Shown: positions 46,835 through 55,083 of the stretch, one piece after another
Position numbering within the stretch: position 1 is the first letter of the stretch
How the letters are laid out: every line of letters begins with the position of its first letter
Assembly: GCF_002939985.1 (NCBI RefSeq)
Contig: NZ_MDFM01000024.1
Location: 16,244 to 80,243, forward strand
Length of the DNA stretch: 64,000 bases
Source of the DNA: Xanthomonas hortorum pv. cynarae
GTDB lineage: Bacteria > Pseudomonadota > Gammaproteobacteria > Xanthomonadales > Xanthomonadaceae
Reading direction: 5' to 3'
Notes under the pieces: generated by a model
The model's database searches: none
Told to the model about the DNA's origin: nothing
Seen by the model: only the letters and a program-made list of their open reading frames with translations
Translations under genes and position numbers: made by a program

Positions 46835-46913
46835 CCGGGAATCGGGAGTTGGGAATCGCAAGAGCAGAGGCGCCGCTCTACCCATTCTCGATTCCCGACT
46901 CCCCATTCCCGGC
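46834..46913. repeat. GGGAATCGGGAGT hairpin repeat
   Basis: GCCGGGAATCGGGAGTTGGG faces CCCGACTCCCCATTCCCGGC about 30 nt later, with only two mismatches, so the transcript forms a long stem. A single arm of the same family lies at 59933-59960. It begins at the stop codon of the transporter gene and ends 14 bp before the HAD gene. It may act as terminator or mRNA stabiliser. Confidence 0.6.
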
Positions 46914-46927
46914 ATTACAGTCTCGCG

Positions 46928-47665
46928 ATGAGCTTCCACATCAGCGCCATCACTCTCGACCTCGACGATACGTTGTGGCCCTTTGCGCCGATCGGGGCGC
47001 GGATCGATCAGGTGCTGTACGACTGGATGCGCGAGCACAGCCCGGTCACTGCCGAGCGCTTCCCGGTAGAGGCGATGCGCGAGCTGCGTGAGCGCAGCTT
47101 TGCCGACAACCCGCACCTGCATCACGACCTCAGCGCGCTGCGCCGGTTGACGCTGGAAATGGCGCTGCGCGAGAGCGGCGGCGATCTGGCGTTGCTGGAA
47201 CCGGCCTATGAGGTGTTCTACGCCGCGCGCAACCAGGTGGAATGCTATCCGGATGCGCTCGACGCACTGGCACGCATCGCTGCGCATGTGCCGGTGGCCG
47301 CGCTCAGCAACGGCAATGCCGATCTGCAGCGCATCGGGTTGATGCACCACTTTGCGTTTCAACTTGGCTCGCGCGAACACGGCAGCGCAAAACCCGACCC
47401 GAGCATCTTCCTGGCCGCATGCGCGCGGCTGGACGCGCCGCCGGCCCAGGTGCTGCATGTGGGCGACCACGTGCGCATGGACGTGCTCGGCGCGCTGGAT
47501 GCCGGCTTGCGCGCGTGCTGGATCAATCGCGAAGGCGCGCAGTGGTCGCACCCCACGCAGCAGCCGGATCTGGAGTTCAACTCCATGGCCGGGCTGGCCG
47601 ATTGGCTCGACGCACACCGGCCGCATCCAGGCGCCGCACACGCTGGCGTCCGCCTTCCCGCCTGA
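46928..47665 (+). CDS. HAD-family hydrolase
   Basis: A 245-residue HAD phosphatase. Motif I is DLDDTLWP (D11 nucleophile, D13 acid), motif II is ALSNGN, the motif III Lys is in GSAKPDPSIF, and motif IV is VGDHVRMDVLGA. A helical C1 cap lies between motifs I and II. It resembles YigB/YjjG-type phosphatases acting on FMN or nucleotides, but substrate cannot be assigned. pepA follows 42 bp downstream on the same strand. Confidence 0.9.
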   Translation: MSFHISAITLDLDDTLWPFAPIGARIDQVLYDWMREHSPVTAERFPVEAMRELRERSFADNPHLHHDLSALRRLTLEMALRESGGDLALLEPAYEVFYAARNQVECYPDALDALARIAAHVPVAALSNGNADLQRIGLMHHFAFQLGSREHGSAKPDPSIFLAACARLDAPPAQVLHVGDHVRMDVLGALDAGLRACWINREGAQWSHPTQQPDLEFNSMAGLADWLDAHRPHPGAAHAGVRLPA

Positions 47666-47707
47666 GCCACTATTGCTCGGCGCACGGCGCCGCATTCAAG
47701 GATTCCC

Positions 47708-49078
47708 ATGTCGCAGCTCACCGGTTTCATCGATCCCAACGCCGCCGCGTTGCCGCTGTATGTGCTCGACCGCGCAAGCTTTGCAGGTTGGTGCGCCGAG
47801 CAGCCCACGCGTGTGTTGTCGTGGGCGCAGGCGCAGCGCTTCGATGCCACACAGGGCAGCGTGTTGTTGTTGCCAGGCGAAAACGGGCTGACCGGGGCGA
47901 TCCTGGGCATCGGCGACCGCGCCGATGCCTACGCCTACGCACATGCACCGATGGCGTTGCCGCCGGCGAGCCGCTGGACGCTGGCCAGCGCATTGAGCGA
48001 CACCGAACAGGCACTGCTGCACCTGGGCTGGGGCTTGGGCGCGTATCGCTTCTCGCGCTATCGCAAGGTGCCGCGTGCCCCGGCCGAACTGGCGGCCACG
48101 CCATCGGCGGAAACCCGCGCCTTGATCGAAGCCTGCCTGCGCGTGCGCGACTGGGTCAATACGCCCACCGAAGACATGGGCCCGCAACAACTGGAAGATG
48201 CCACGCGCGCACTTGCGCAAAAGCATGGCGCGCAGGTCGAGGCGATCGTCGGTGAGGAATTGCTGGCGCAGAACTTCCCCACCATCCATGCAGTGGGACG
48301 TGCCTCGCATCGCGCGCCGCGTCTGATCGCGCTGCGCTGGGGCGCGGCCGAGCATCCGCATCTGGTGCTGGTCGGCAAGGGCGTGTGCTTCGATACCGGC
48401 GGGCTGGATCTGAAACCGGCCGACGGCATGCGCAACATGAAAAAAGATATGGGCGGTGCGGCGCATGCGCTGGCACTGGCCGGCCTGGTCATGGCGCAGC
48501 AGTTGCCGGTGCGGCTGACCTTGCTGATTCCTGCAGTGGAAAACGCCGTTGGCCCGGATGCGTTCCGCCCCGGCGAAGTCATCACCACCCGCGCCGGCGT
48601 TACGGTGGAAGTGGACAACACCGATGCCGAAGGCCGCCTGGTGCTGTGCGATGCGCTGAGCTACGCCACCGAACAGCGCCCCGATCTGATCCTGGATTTC
48701 GCAACGCTCACCGGTGCCGCGCGCATCGCACTAGGCCCGGATCTGCCTGCACTGTTCGCCAACGACGATGCCCTGGCGCAGGCCTGGCTGAGTGCTGGCG
48801 AGCAGACCCGCGACCCGGTCTGGCGCATGCCGCTGTGGCGCCCGTACCTGCGCTATCTCAACAGCCACGTGGCCGACATGGCCAACGCCGGCTCGCGCAT
48901 GGCCGGCGCCGTCACTGCCGCGCTGTATCTGGAGCGCTTCGTCGCGCCGGGCCAGCGATGGGCGCATCTGGACGTGTACGCCTGGAACGACAGCGACCGC
49001 CCCGGCCGCCCGGCCGGCGGCGAAGCATTGGCGTTGCGCTCGGCTTACGCGATGCTCAAGCAGCGTTACGGTGGCTGA
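47708..49078 (+). CDS. M17 family leucyl aminopeptidase
   Basis: A 456-residue M17 metallo-aminopeptidase. The C-terminal catalytic domain has K224 and D229 in GKGVCFDTGG, LDLKPADGMRNMKKDMGGA, and the signature NTDAEGRL (304-311) holding two-zinc ligands and the bicarbonate Arg. The shorter, divergent N-terminal domain resembles PepB more than PepA. It removes N-terminal residues from peptides in the cytoplasm. A second, canonical pepA would be expected elsewhere on the chromosome. Confidence 0.93.
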   Translation: MSQLTGFIDPNAAALPLYVLDRASFAGWCAEQPTRVLSWAQAQRFDATQGSVLLLPGENGLTGAILGIGDRADAYAYAHAPMALPPASRWTLASALSDTEQALLHLGWGLGAYRFSRYRKVPRAPAELAATPSAETRALIEACLRVRDWVNTPTEDMGPQQLEDATRALAQKHGAQVEAIVGEELLAQNFPTIHAVGRASHRAPRLIALRWGAAEHPHLVLVGKGVCFDTGGLDLKPADGMRNMKKDMGGAAHALALAGLVMAQQLPVRLTLLIPAVENAVGPDAFRPGEVITTRAGVTVEVDNTDAEGRLVLCDALSYATEQRPDLILDFATLTGAARIALGPDLPALFANDDALAQAWLSAGEQTRDPVWRMPLWRPYLRYLNSHVADMANAGSRMAGAVTAALYLERFVAPGQRWAHLDVYAWNDSDRPGRPAGGEALALRSAYAMLKQRYGG

Positions 49079-49217
49079 GGCCGGCTGACACCACGGCGTT
49101 CAACAAACTCGCCTTTGTCGACGAGTGAAGTGATGTCGACAATGGCAGCGACGTTGATCGGATTAAGTGCGTGATCAGGCCGCACCACATCTGACATCCG
49201 CGCCGCATTCACGGCTC

Positions 49218-49386
49218 GCAACCATGCAGACCGACCATCTCGACTAGTCCTTGCCCGCCCACCGTCGCGGGACCTTATGCGGCATGGATGCCGCAGAAGA
49301 GCCTACATGGACGTACTTGCGGCGTGTCCCGCGATGGTGGGCGGGCAAGGACCCTGCAGCCAAGTCGCAGCACCAATGCTCTACAA
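49218..49386 (-). repeat. Palindromic intergenic element, copy C (inverted)
   Basis: Reverse-complement orientation of the elements at 26101 and 31970: GCAACCATGC-AGACCGACC at the left, GTCCTTGCCCGCCCACCGTCGCG facing CGCGATGGTGGGCGGGCAAGGA, and GCTCTACAAC at the right. The inner part also pairs (GCGGCATGGATGCCGC). The rest of 49079-49705 shows nothing recognisable apart from the presumed promoter of the catalase-like gene. Confidence 0.75.
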
Positions 49387-49705
49387 CCGACGCATCCACA
49401 CCGTTCGACCAACCTCTCAAGGTGACCGAGCGCTCGAGCTTCAGCGTCATTTGGATATCCCTAGCCGAGCGGGTCGAAGGCGTAATGCCCTCAGCACGCT
49501 GCGCCATTGCCCGTCATCGGGATCACTCATCGGCCGCTTTGGTGGCGGCATCACACAGTAGACGCACTGAAGCGTGGACTATTCGTCCACGGGTCGCGCC
49601 TGTGCCGTAGGTTGGCAGGCGTGGCAGTCACTGCGCCACACGTCGTCTCATCGCATCGACTTTTTACTGCACCGACTCTTGCTGCATCGCCCACCGGAGC
49701 CAGCC

Positions 49706-50800
49706 ATGAACTTGCCACCTCCTTCTCCACCGCCGCAGCGCTCGCGTGCTGTGGCGCCGCTGCTCGGCATCGCCGCGATTGCCGGCGGCATCGCGGTGGC
49801 GTTCGCCTGGACCGCCGGCTGGATCGGTAGCGACCGGCTCACCGCCGCGCGCATGACCGACACCATCGAATCCAGCGGGCCGCCGCATCCGGGCTTTCGC
49901 CGCGCGCACACCAAAGGCGTGTGCGTGAGCGGCGAATTCAAGGCCAGCGGCAAGGCCACCTGGCTGTCGTCGGCACGCATCTTCAGCCAGGCCAGCACAC
50001 CGGTGCTGGGGCGCATGTCGATCGGCGGCGGCGACCCGCATGGCGCCGATGGTGCCGCGCGCGTACGCAGCATGGCGCTGCTGTTGCGCAGCGACGACGG
50101 GCAGGAATGGCGCACCGCGATGAACAGTTTTCCGTTCTTCGTGGTGGCCACGCCAGCGGGTTTTCAAGCGCTCAATGTGGCCTCCAAGCCGGACCCGGCC
50201 ACCGGCAAACCCGATCCGGCCAAGCTGGCCGCGTTCGGCAAGCAGTATCCGGAAGCGGCCAAGTTTCAGCAGTGGGCCAAGACCGCGCCGTGGTCGGATA
50301 GTTGGGCCAACACGCAGTACAACGGGGTAAATGCGTTTCGCGCGATTGCCGCCGATGGACGCGAGCGTTACATCCGCTGGTCGATGCGTCCGCATACGCC
50401 GTTCAAGGAACTGAGTGCGGAGCAGCGTGCCAAGGCCGATGGTGATTTTCTCGCCACCGATCTCGATCAGCGTCTGGCGCAGGGACCGTTGCGTTGGGAC
50501 ATGGTGCTGACCATCGCCGAACCGGGCGATGCGGTGGACGATCCCTCGCAACCATGGCCGGAAGGCCGCAAGCAGATCGTGGCCGGTACCGTCTCGATCG
50601 ATCATGCCGAGCCACAGGCCAGCGGCCCGTGCCGCGATCTCAATTACGACCCGCTGATTTTGCCCAAGGGTATCGCGGGCTCGAACGACCCGATCCTGGC
50701 GGCGCGTTCATCGGTGTATTCGCAGTCGTTCAATCGCCGCGAGCATGAAATCGCCAACGGCCAAGGCAGTGCCGCCACCGGCCAGGGAGCCCACCCATGA
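49706..50800 (+). CDS. Exported catalase-like heme peroxidase (SrpA-type)
   Basis: A 364-residue catalase-fold protein. A Pro-rich head and one N-terminal membrane/signal segment (about 16-40) precede the heme domain. The distal His lies in RRAHTKGVCVSG (H68), the equivalent of the VHAKG motif, with Asn in MNSFPFFVV on the distal side. It is shorter than true catalases and lacks their C-terminal domains, as in SrpA-type periplasmic catalase-related peroxidases. Its stop overlaps the cytochrome b561 start by 4 bp, suggesting that b561 donates electrons to it. Confidence 0.88.
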   Translation: MNLPPPSPPPQRSRAVAPLLGIAAIAGGIAVAFAWTAGWIGSDRLTAARMTDTIESSGPPHPGFRRAHTKGVCVSGEFKASGKATWLSSARIFSQASTPVLGRMSIGGGDPHGADGAARVRSMALLLRSDDGQEWRTAMNSFPFFVVATPAGFQALNVASKPDPATGKPDPAKLAAFGKQYPEAAKFQQWAKTAPWSDSWANTQYNGVNAFRAIAADGRERYIRWSMRPHTPFKELSAEQRAKADGDFLATDLDQRLAQGPLRWDMVLTIAEPGDAVDDPSQPWPEGRKQIVAGTVSIDHAEPQASGPCRDLNYDPLILPKGIAGSNDPILAARSSVYSQSFNRREHEIANGQGSAATGQGAHP

Positions 50801-51339
50801 GCAGCGGCACGCATTTCAATCTGCCCGCACGCGTGCTGCATTGGCTGATGGCCGCGATGATCCTGACCATGCTGTTTGTTGGCGTGGGCATGGTGGCCTC
50901 GGTCACGCAGCGGCCGTGGTTGATCGATCTGCATCGTCCGCTGGGTATTGCGATTTTGATTCTTGCGGTGCTGCGCTTGATCAACCGCCTGCGCAACCGC
51001 CCGCCGCCGTTGCCGGCCGATCTGCCGGCATGGCAAAAAGCTGCTGCGATAGCCTCGCACTGGTTGCTGTATGCGTTGATGCTCGGCATGCCGCTGATCG
51101 GCTGGGCGATGTTGTCGGCCGGCGCGTATCCGATCGTACTGTGGCCTGGCGCGCAATTGCCGCCGATCGCACCGCACGATCCTGCGTTGTATGCATGGCT
51201 GCGTAGTGCGCATGGCTGGTTGGCGTATCTGTTGTTTGCCACGGTGCTGGGGCATCTGAGCGCGGCGCTGTTTCATGCGTGGGTGCGCCGGGATGGCGTG
51301 TTTTCCAGCATGGCGCGTGGGGAGCGGTCTGCGCGTTGA
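50797..51339 (+). CDS. Cytochrome b561
   Basis: A 180-residue four-helix membrane cytochrome of the bacterial b561 (CybB) type. Heme-ligand histidines occur in RVLHWLMAAM (helix 1), DLHRPLGIAILIL (helix 2) and the paired AHGWLAYLLF and LGHLSAALFHAW (helix 4). It oxidises quinol or superoxide and moves electrons across the membrane. The ATGA overlap with the catalase-like gene points to one functional unit in periplasmic peroxide removal. Confidence 0.92.
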   Translation: MSSGTHFNLPARVLHWLMAAMILTMLFVGVGMVASVTQRPWLIDLHRPLGIAILILAVLRLINRLRNRPPPLPADLPAWQKAAAIASHWLLYALMLGMPLIGWAMLSAGAYPIVLWPGAQLPPIAPHDPALYAWLRSAHGWLAYLLFATVLGHLSAALFHAWVRRDGVFSSMARGERSAR

Positions 51340-51397
51340 TGGGTGAGTGCGTGGTTGAAGACGTGTTGCACAGCGTAATTTCACTGCGCGACGTACC

Positions 51398-51436
51398 CTC
51401 ACCCCAACCCCTCTCCCGGTGGGAGAGGGGCTTGAT
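51398..51436. repeat. Dispersed short palindrome (CCCCTCTCCC family)
   Basis: CCCCTCTCCCGGTGGGAGAGGGG is a near-perfect hairpin after the cytochrome gene. A further copy lies at 51568-51614. It is related in design to the GGGAGAAGG elements. Confidence 0.7.
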
Positions 51437-51482
51437 TGCCTCTAGCCTTGAGGGTGATCCATGCCACGCACAAAGCGGCTTA

Positions 51483-51548
51483 GTCCCTTCTCCCGCCGGG
51501 AGAAGGTGCCCCGCAGGGGCGGATGAGGGTACGAGCGAAGCCTCGTAA
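51483..51548 (+). repeat. Dispersed intergenic palindrome, copy 3
   Basis: CCCTTCTCCCGCCGGGAGAAGG continued by GCGGATGAGGGTACGAGCGAAGCCTCGT, matching 41576-41641 almost base for base. Confidence 0.75.
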
Positions 51549-51567
51549 TCCCACTCGCCAAGTGGCT

Positions 51568-51614
51568 TTGCCCCGCACCCTCACCCCAACCCCTCTCCCG
51601 AGGGGAGAGGGGCT
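51568..51614. repeat. Dispersed short palindrome, second copy
   Basis: ACCCTCACCCCAACCCCTCTCCC followed by GAGGGGAGAGGGG. Together with the two preceding elements it fills the 280-bp gap between two convergent genes, giving three hairpins in a row. Confidence 0.7.
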
Positions 51615-51619
51615 AATGC

Positions 51620-52408
51620 TTAACGCTGGCGCTTTGTTTCAGCCGCTGGCGTAAATGCGTCGATGCCTTTGCCAGTCGCGGCCCAGTAAATCCCGCCGTA
51701 AAGATGATCTAAATAGCGCGGGTCGTTATATGCCTCGGCCAGATGACCAAGCGCGGTGGCGAACACGCGGCTGCCTTCGAAGTGGTGATACCACGCCACC
51801 GGATGCTGCTTGCCCATGCCCTTGGCGACCTGCCCGGGCCAGATCAGCGTGGGGTCGTAGCTGGTCTCGTCAACCGTCAACAACGTGACCAGGTCATCGC
51901 TGTACGGCGCATCGTATTCGTACCATTCGTCGGTCCACACCCAACGTTTGGGCAGGCCGGCAGTGGCCGGGAAGTTCACATCGGCCACATCCACCATCGC
52001 AGTCTGCATATAGGGATGCGTGCGGAACGAGCGGCCGATCAAATGGTCGTACCACTCCCACTCACCACGCTTGATCGCGAAGGCCTTGTGCACCGCGACC
52101 ACGCCGCCGCCGTTGCGCACGTACTTCTGGAAGTTCGCGCGCTGGGTGGGATCCAGATCGGTGGCCGGTGTATTGAGCAGCACGATCGCCGCGTATTGCG
52201 ACAGATCGCCATCGAAGGCCTTGGCATTCCACGCCCATACCAGCTCGACATAGTGCTTGCGCGCCATCGCTTCGAATTGCGGCTTGGCCACCGGGATATA
52301 GTCGTGGTGATACTGGTTGGGAATGGCCGCCACCAGTATCTTGAATTGCTCGGCGGACGCGTTGAACGCGCAGATCAGCAACAAGCCCAACAGCCACACA
52401 GATTTCAT
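51620..52408 (-). CDS. Exported ThuA-like protein
   Basis: A 262-residue exported protein. The signal peptide MKSVWLLGLLLICAFNASA is followed by a ThuA-like flavodoxin/glutamine-amidotransferase-like fold: AIVLLNTPATDLDPTQRANFQKYV, GGGVVAVHKAF, FRTHPYMQTAMVD, WYHHFEGSRVFATALGHLAEAY and HLYGGIYWAA. ThuA domains occur with sugar-processing proteins; catalysis is unproven. The start at 52408 gives a normal signal peptide. Flanked by repeats downstream. Confidence 0.88.
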   Translation of the reverse strand: MKSVWLLGLLLICAFNASAEQFKILVAAIPNQYHHDYIPVAKPQFEAMARKHYVELVWAWNAKAFDGDLSQYAAIVLLNTPATDLDPTQRANFQKYVRNGGGVVAVHKAFAIKRGEWEWYDHLIGRSFRTHPYMQTAMVDVADVNFPATAGLPKRWVWTDEWYEYDAPYSDDLVTLLTVDETSYDPTLIWPGQVAKGMGKQHPVAWYHHFEGSRVFATALGHLAEAYNDPRYLDHLYGGIYWAATGKGIDAFTPAAETKRQR

Positions 52409-52766
52409 GCAGTTACTCGCGGTGGTGACGATCGCTGTGCAGTGTACCTGCGCGGCGACGGCATGCCTTCGCACGCATTTGGAATAGCTGTTGATCGCTC
52501 CACAGCGCATGGCCGATGTAAGCCGTTGCGCCTGGAAGCGATCGCAAAGCAAGCAGGCAATGCATGCAACGTCGCAGTGCGCTTGCTTACAAGATGCTGA
52601 ACGCGTGCGCACGAGATGCATGGCTGCAGTGCAGCGACCAACCGCTCGCATAAGCTCTGACGATTGAACGCCCTGGCCGCGCCCGCTTGGCAATCAGCAG
52701 CAATGTTCGGAGGGCGCAAGCTAAACACGCCGATAGCGATCACGCACCGCGCGTGCCCGCCAGCAG
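52409..52766. other. Intergenic region
   Basis: 358 bp between the ThuA-like gene and the LuxR-type regulator, both minus strand. It should contain the ThuA-like promoter; no clear terminator, repeat or open frame with a ribosome-binding site is seen. Confidence 0.3.
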
Positions 52767-53369
52767 TTACAGCCAGCCTTTCTGCCGCGCCAACCGATAC
52801 GCTTCGATACGATTGGCGACCCCCAGCTTGCCGATGCATTCGGACAGGTGGTTGCGCACCGTGCCGTGCGATAGCTGCAGTTGCTGCGCGATCTCGCTGG
52901 CCGAGCGGCCTTCGCCAGCCAACCGCAACACGGTGCGCTCGCGTTCGCTCAAGGGGTCGGCTTCCACCCACGCGTCCACTGCCAGTTGCGGGTCGATCAC
53001 CCGCCCGCCACGTTGCACCTGACGCAGCGCGCTGACCAGTTGTTCGGCCGGCGCATCCTTGAGCAGATACGCGGCGACGCCGGCATCCAGCGCGCGACGC
53101 AAAAATCCGGGGCGGGCGAAGGTGGTGACGATCATCACCCGCACCGGCAGCGCCTGGCGCTGGATACGCTGGGCCAGTTCCAGGCCGGTCAGACCGGGCA
53201 TTTCGATATCGGTGATCAATACATCCGGTTGCAGGCGTTGCAGCTCGCGCCAGGCACTTTCGCCATCGCCTGCGCTGCCGACCACCTCGATATCGTCTTC
53301 CAGTCCAAGCAAGGCGACCAATGCGCCACGCAGCAGCGCCTGGTCTTCGGCCAACAACACCCGGATCAT
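52767..53369 (-). CDS. LuxR/NarL-family response regulator (DesR-like)
   Basis: A 200-residue response regulator. The receiver has AEDQ at the acidic pocket, D54 (LITDIEMPGL) and K104 (YLLKDAP). The C-terminal LuxR-type HTH contains PLSERERTVLRLAGEGRSASEIAQQLQLSHGTVRNHLSECIGKLG. It is paired with the DesK-type kinase about 90 bp upstream and is likely to control the divergent exporter operon. The start at 53369 gives the family's normal beginning. Confidence 0.93.
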   Translation of the reverse strand: MIRVLLAEDQALLRGALVALLGLEDDIEVVGSAGDGESAWRELQRLQPDVLITDIEMPGLTGLELAQRIQRQALPVRVMIVTTFARPGFLRRALDAGVAAYLLKDAPAEQLVSALRQVQRGGRVIDPQLAVDAWVEADPLSERERTVLRLAGEGRSASEIAQQLQLSHGTVRNHLSECIGKLGVANRIEAYRLARQKGWL

Positions 53370-53460
53370 CGCGCGCGCTCGTCTGCAGACAATGGTGGCG
53401 CACGATAGCAGCGGTGACACCTGCCGTGCATTGAGTGAGGTGCAGTCGGCGCAGGTGCAC

Positions 53461-54648
53461 TCAACGCGACTGCGGCACCAGCGGCACCGGCAATGGCGGC
53501 AGTGCCGGTGCCAGCGTGGGGCGCGGCAACGGTAGGCTGGCGCGCAGGCGCATGCCGCGCGGCAGGGCCTCCACCTCCAGCGCGCCACCCAGTCCATGCA
53601 GGCGCGTGCGCATGCCGTCCAGGCCATTGCCGGGCACGATCACACCGCCGCGCCCGTCGTCGCTGATGTCCAGCACCGCCTGCTCGCCTTGCGCGCGCAG
53701 GCTCACGCACACACGTCTGGCTTGCGCATGCCGTTGCACATTGGTGGCCGCTTCGCGCACCACCAGGGCCAGTGCAGTCTCGTGTTCGGGCGGCAATGCC
53801 AGCGCTTCCAGCTGGTGTTCCAGCACGATGCCGTCCATGTCCAGCAATACACGTGCCGATGCCAGCTCGGCCACCAGCCCGGCGGCGCGGATGCCGGTGA
53901 CCGCACGCCGCACCTGCGCCAAGGCATCGCGCGAAATCTGCGCCACTGCATCAATCTCGCTGCGCGCGGCCTGCGGGTCGCGTTCGATCAGGCGCGCGGC
54001 CAGATCGGACTTGAGCGCCACCAACGACAAGGTGTGGCCGAGCAGATCGTGCAGATCGCGCCCGATGCGCTCGCGCTCGGCGGTGGCGGCCAATCGACGT
54101 ACTTCATCCTGCGACAGCCTTAGCAACGCGTCCTTGCGTTCGTTGATGCTGTAGACAGCCCCAACCGCAGCCATGCCCAGCACCGACACCGGCAGCCACA
54201 CCAGCGACTGCAGGCGCATTCCCAGCCAGTGCGCCCAGCCCAGGTACAGCGCGTTCATCGCCACCAGCATCGCGAAGTGCCGCCACACCGCATGCCGCGT
54301 GGATGGGCGCAGGCTCAGGCAGGCGAACACGAAATAGCTGATGCCCGAGGGATACACCGGCAACAACGCGGCACTGAGCACGCCCATCGCCCAGGCATAG
54401 CGATACAGGGTGCCGCGCGGCGCCAGCAACATGCGCGCGTACAGCAGCAGGAACACCGGATACGACAGCAGCGTGCACAGCAGCCACGTGCTGTCGTACC
54501 CGCGCGAGGAAAACACCGGCACCACGAACACCCAGCTCGACCACAGCAGGTGCACGCCATCCATCCACGGCGACTGGCCTTGCGCCAGCCGCGCGGCAAC
54601 CTGCGAATTGGCGGCGGGGCGAAGCCAGCCGGGAAGCCATAAGCGCAT
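53461..54648 (-). CDS. DesK-type sensor histidine kinase
   Basis: A 395-residue kinase with five to six membrane helices in the first 165 residues and almost no extracytoplasmic domain, as in intramembrane-sensing kinases. The HisKA_3 dimerisation domain is ERERIGRDLHDLLGHTLSLVALKSDLAARL with H200. The compact HATPase has VVREAATNVQRHAQA (N-box) and DDGRGG and GNGLDGMRTRL (G-boxes). The start at 54648 is chosen over 54771 because the extra residues are polar and the family begins near the first helix. Such kinases often control a neighbouring ABC exporter, which is what lies divergent here. Confidence 0.9.
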   Translation of the reverse strand: MRLWLPGWLRPAANSQVAARLAQGQSPWMDGVHLLWSSWVFVVPVFSSRGYDSTWLLCTLLSYPVFLLLYARMLLAPRGTLYRYAWAMGVLSAALLPVYPSGISYFVFACLSLRPSTRHAVWRHFAMLVAMNALYLGWAHWLGMRLQSLVWLPVSVLGMAAVGAVYSINERKDALLRLSQDEVRRLAATAERERIGRDLHDLLGHTLSLVALKSDLAARLIERDPQAARSEIDAVAQISRDALAQVRRAVTGIRAAGLVAELASARVLLDMDGIVLEHQLEALALPPEHETALALVVREAATNVQRHAQARRVCVSLRAQGEQAVLDISDDGRGGVIVPGNGLDGMRTRLHGLGGALEVEALPRGMRLRASLPLPRPTLAPALPPLPVPLVPQSR

Positions 54649-54910
54649 CGGGATGGGTCCCTGTGAGTGATCGGATTCTGCCACTGCCGGGCCCGCCGCG
54701 TGAGGCGAGGCAACTGGCCGCTGCGGGCGAGCGGTCTCATGCATCTGCAGCGCCCGGTTGCATAGGTACATGGCAATCCCTTGAAACAGCTAGCGGCACG
54801 CACAGGCAGTGCAGGTGGACGCAGAGCATGGCGATTCCGGCAGTCATGACGATGGCGCAGCGTGGCCCAGCGCTACGAGCGCGGCCAGTCGCCGCTGTCA
54901 TGGCGTGCAG

Positions 54911-54924
54911 GTGACAGCTGTCAC
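54911..54924. promoter_or_regulatory. 14-bp perfect palindrome in the kinase/exporter divergon
   Basis: GTGACAGCTGTCAC, a perfect dyad, sits in the 435-bp region between the divergent kinase gene and the adaptor gene, about 160 bp before the adaptor start. It is the best candidate operator for the LuxR-type regulator. Nothing else stands out in 54649-55083. Confidence 0.5.
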
Positions 54925-55083
54925 TGGTGGCCGACGCCGCCGTTGTCGCATGCTGCGCAGCACCTTGCAGTAGCGTTGGATCGCACGACCGTTCGTCGCC
55001 GCAGCTGTGTTGGTGACTTCCGGCAGCTTGCGGCGCCGTCCACGGCCCGTCACATTTTGCGCAGCATCCCGTCCTGGTCATCG

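Noticed and set aside
26101..49386. CRISPR array
   Set aside because: The repeats are few, far apart and palindromic over more than 150 bp, with no regular spacers and no cas genes.
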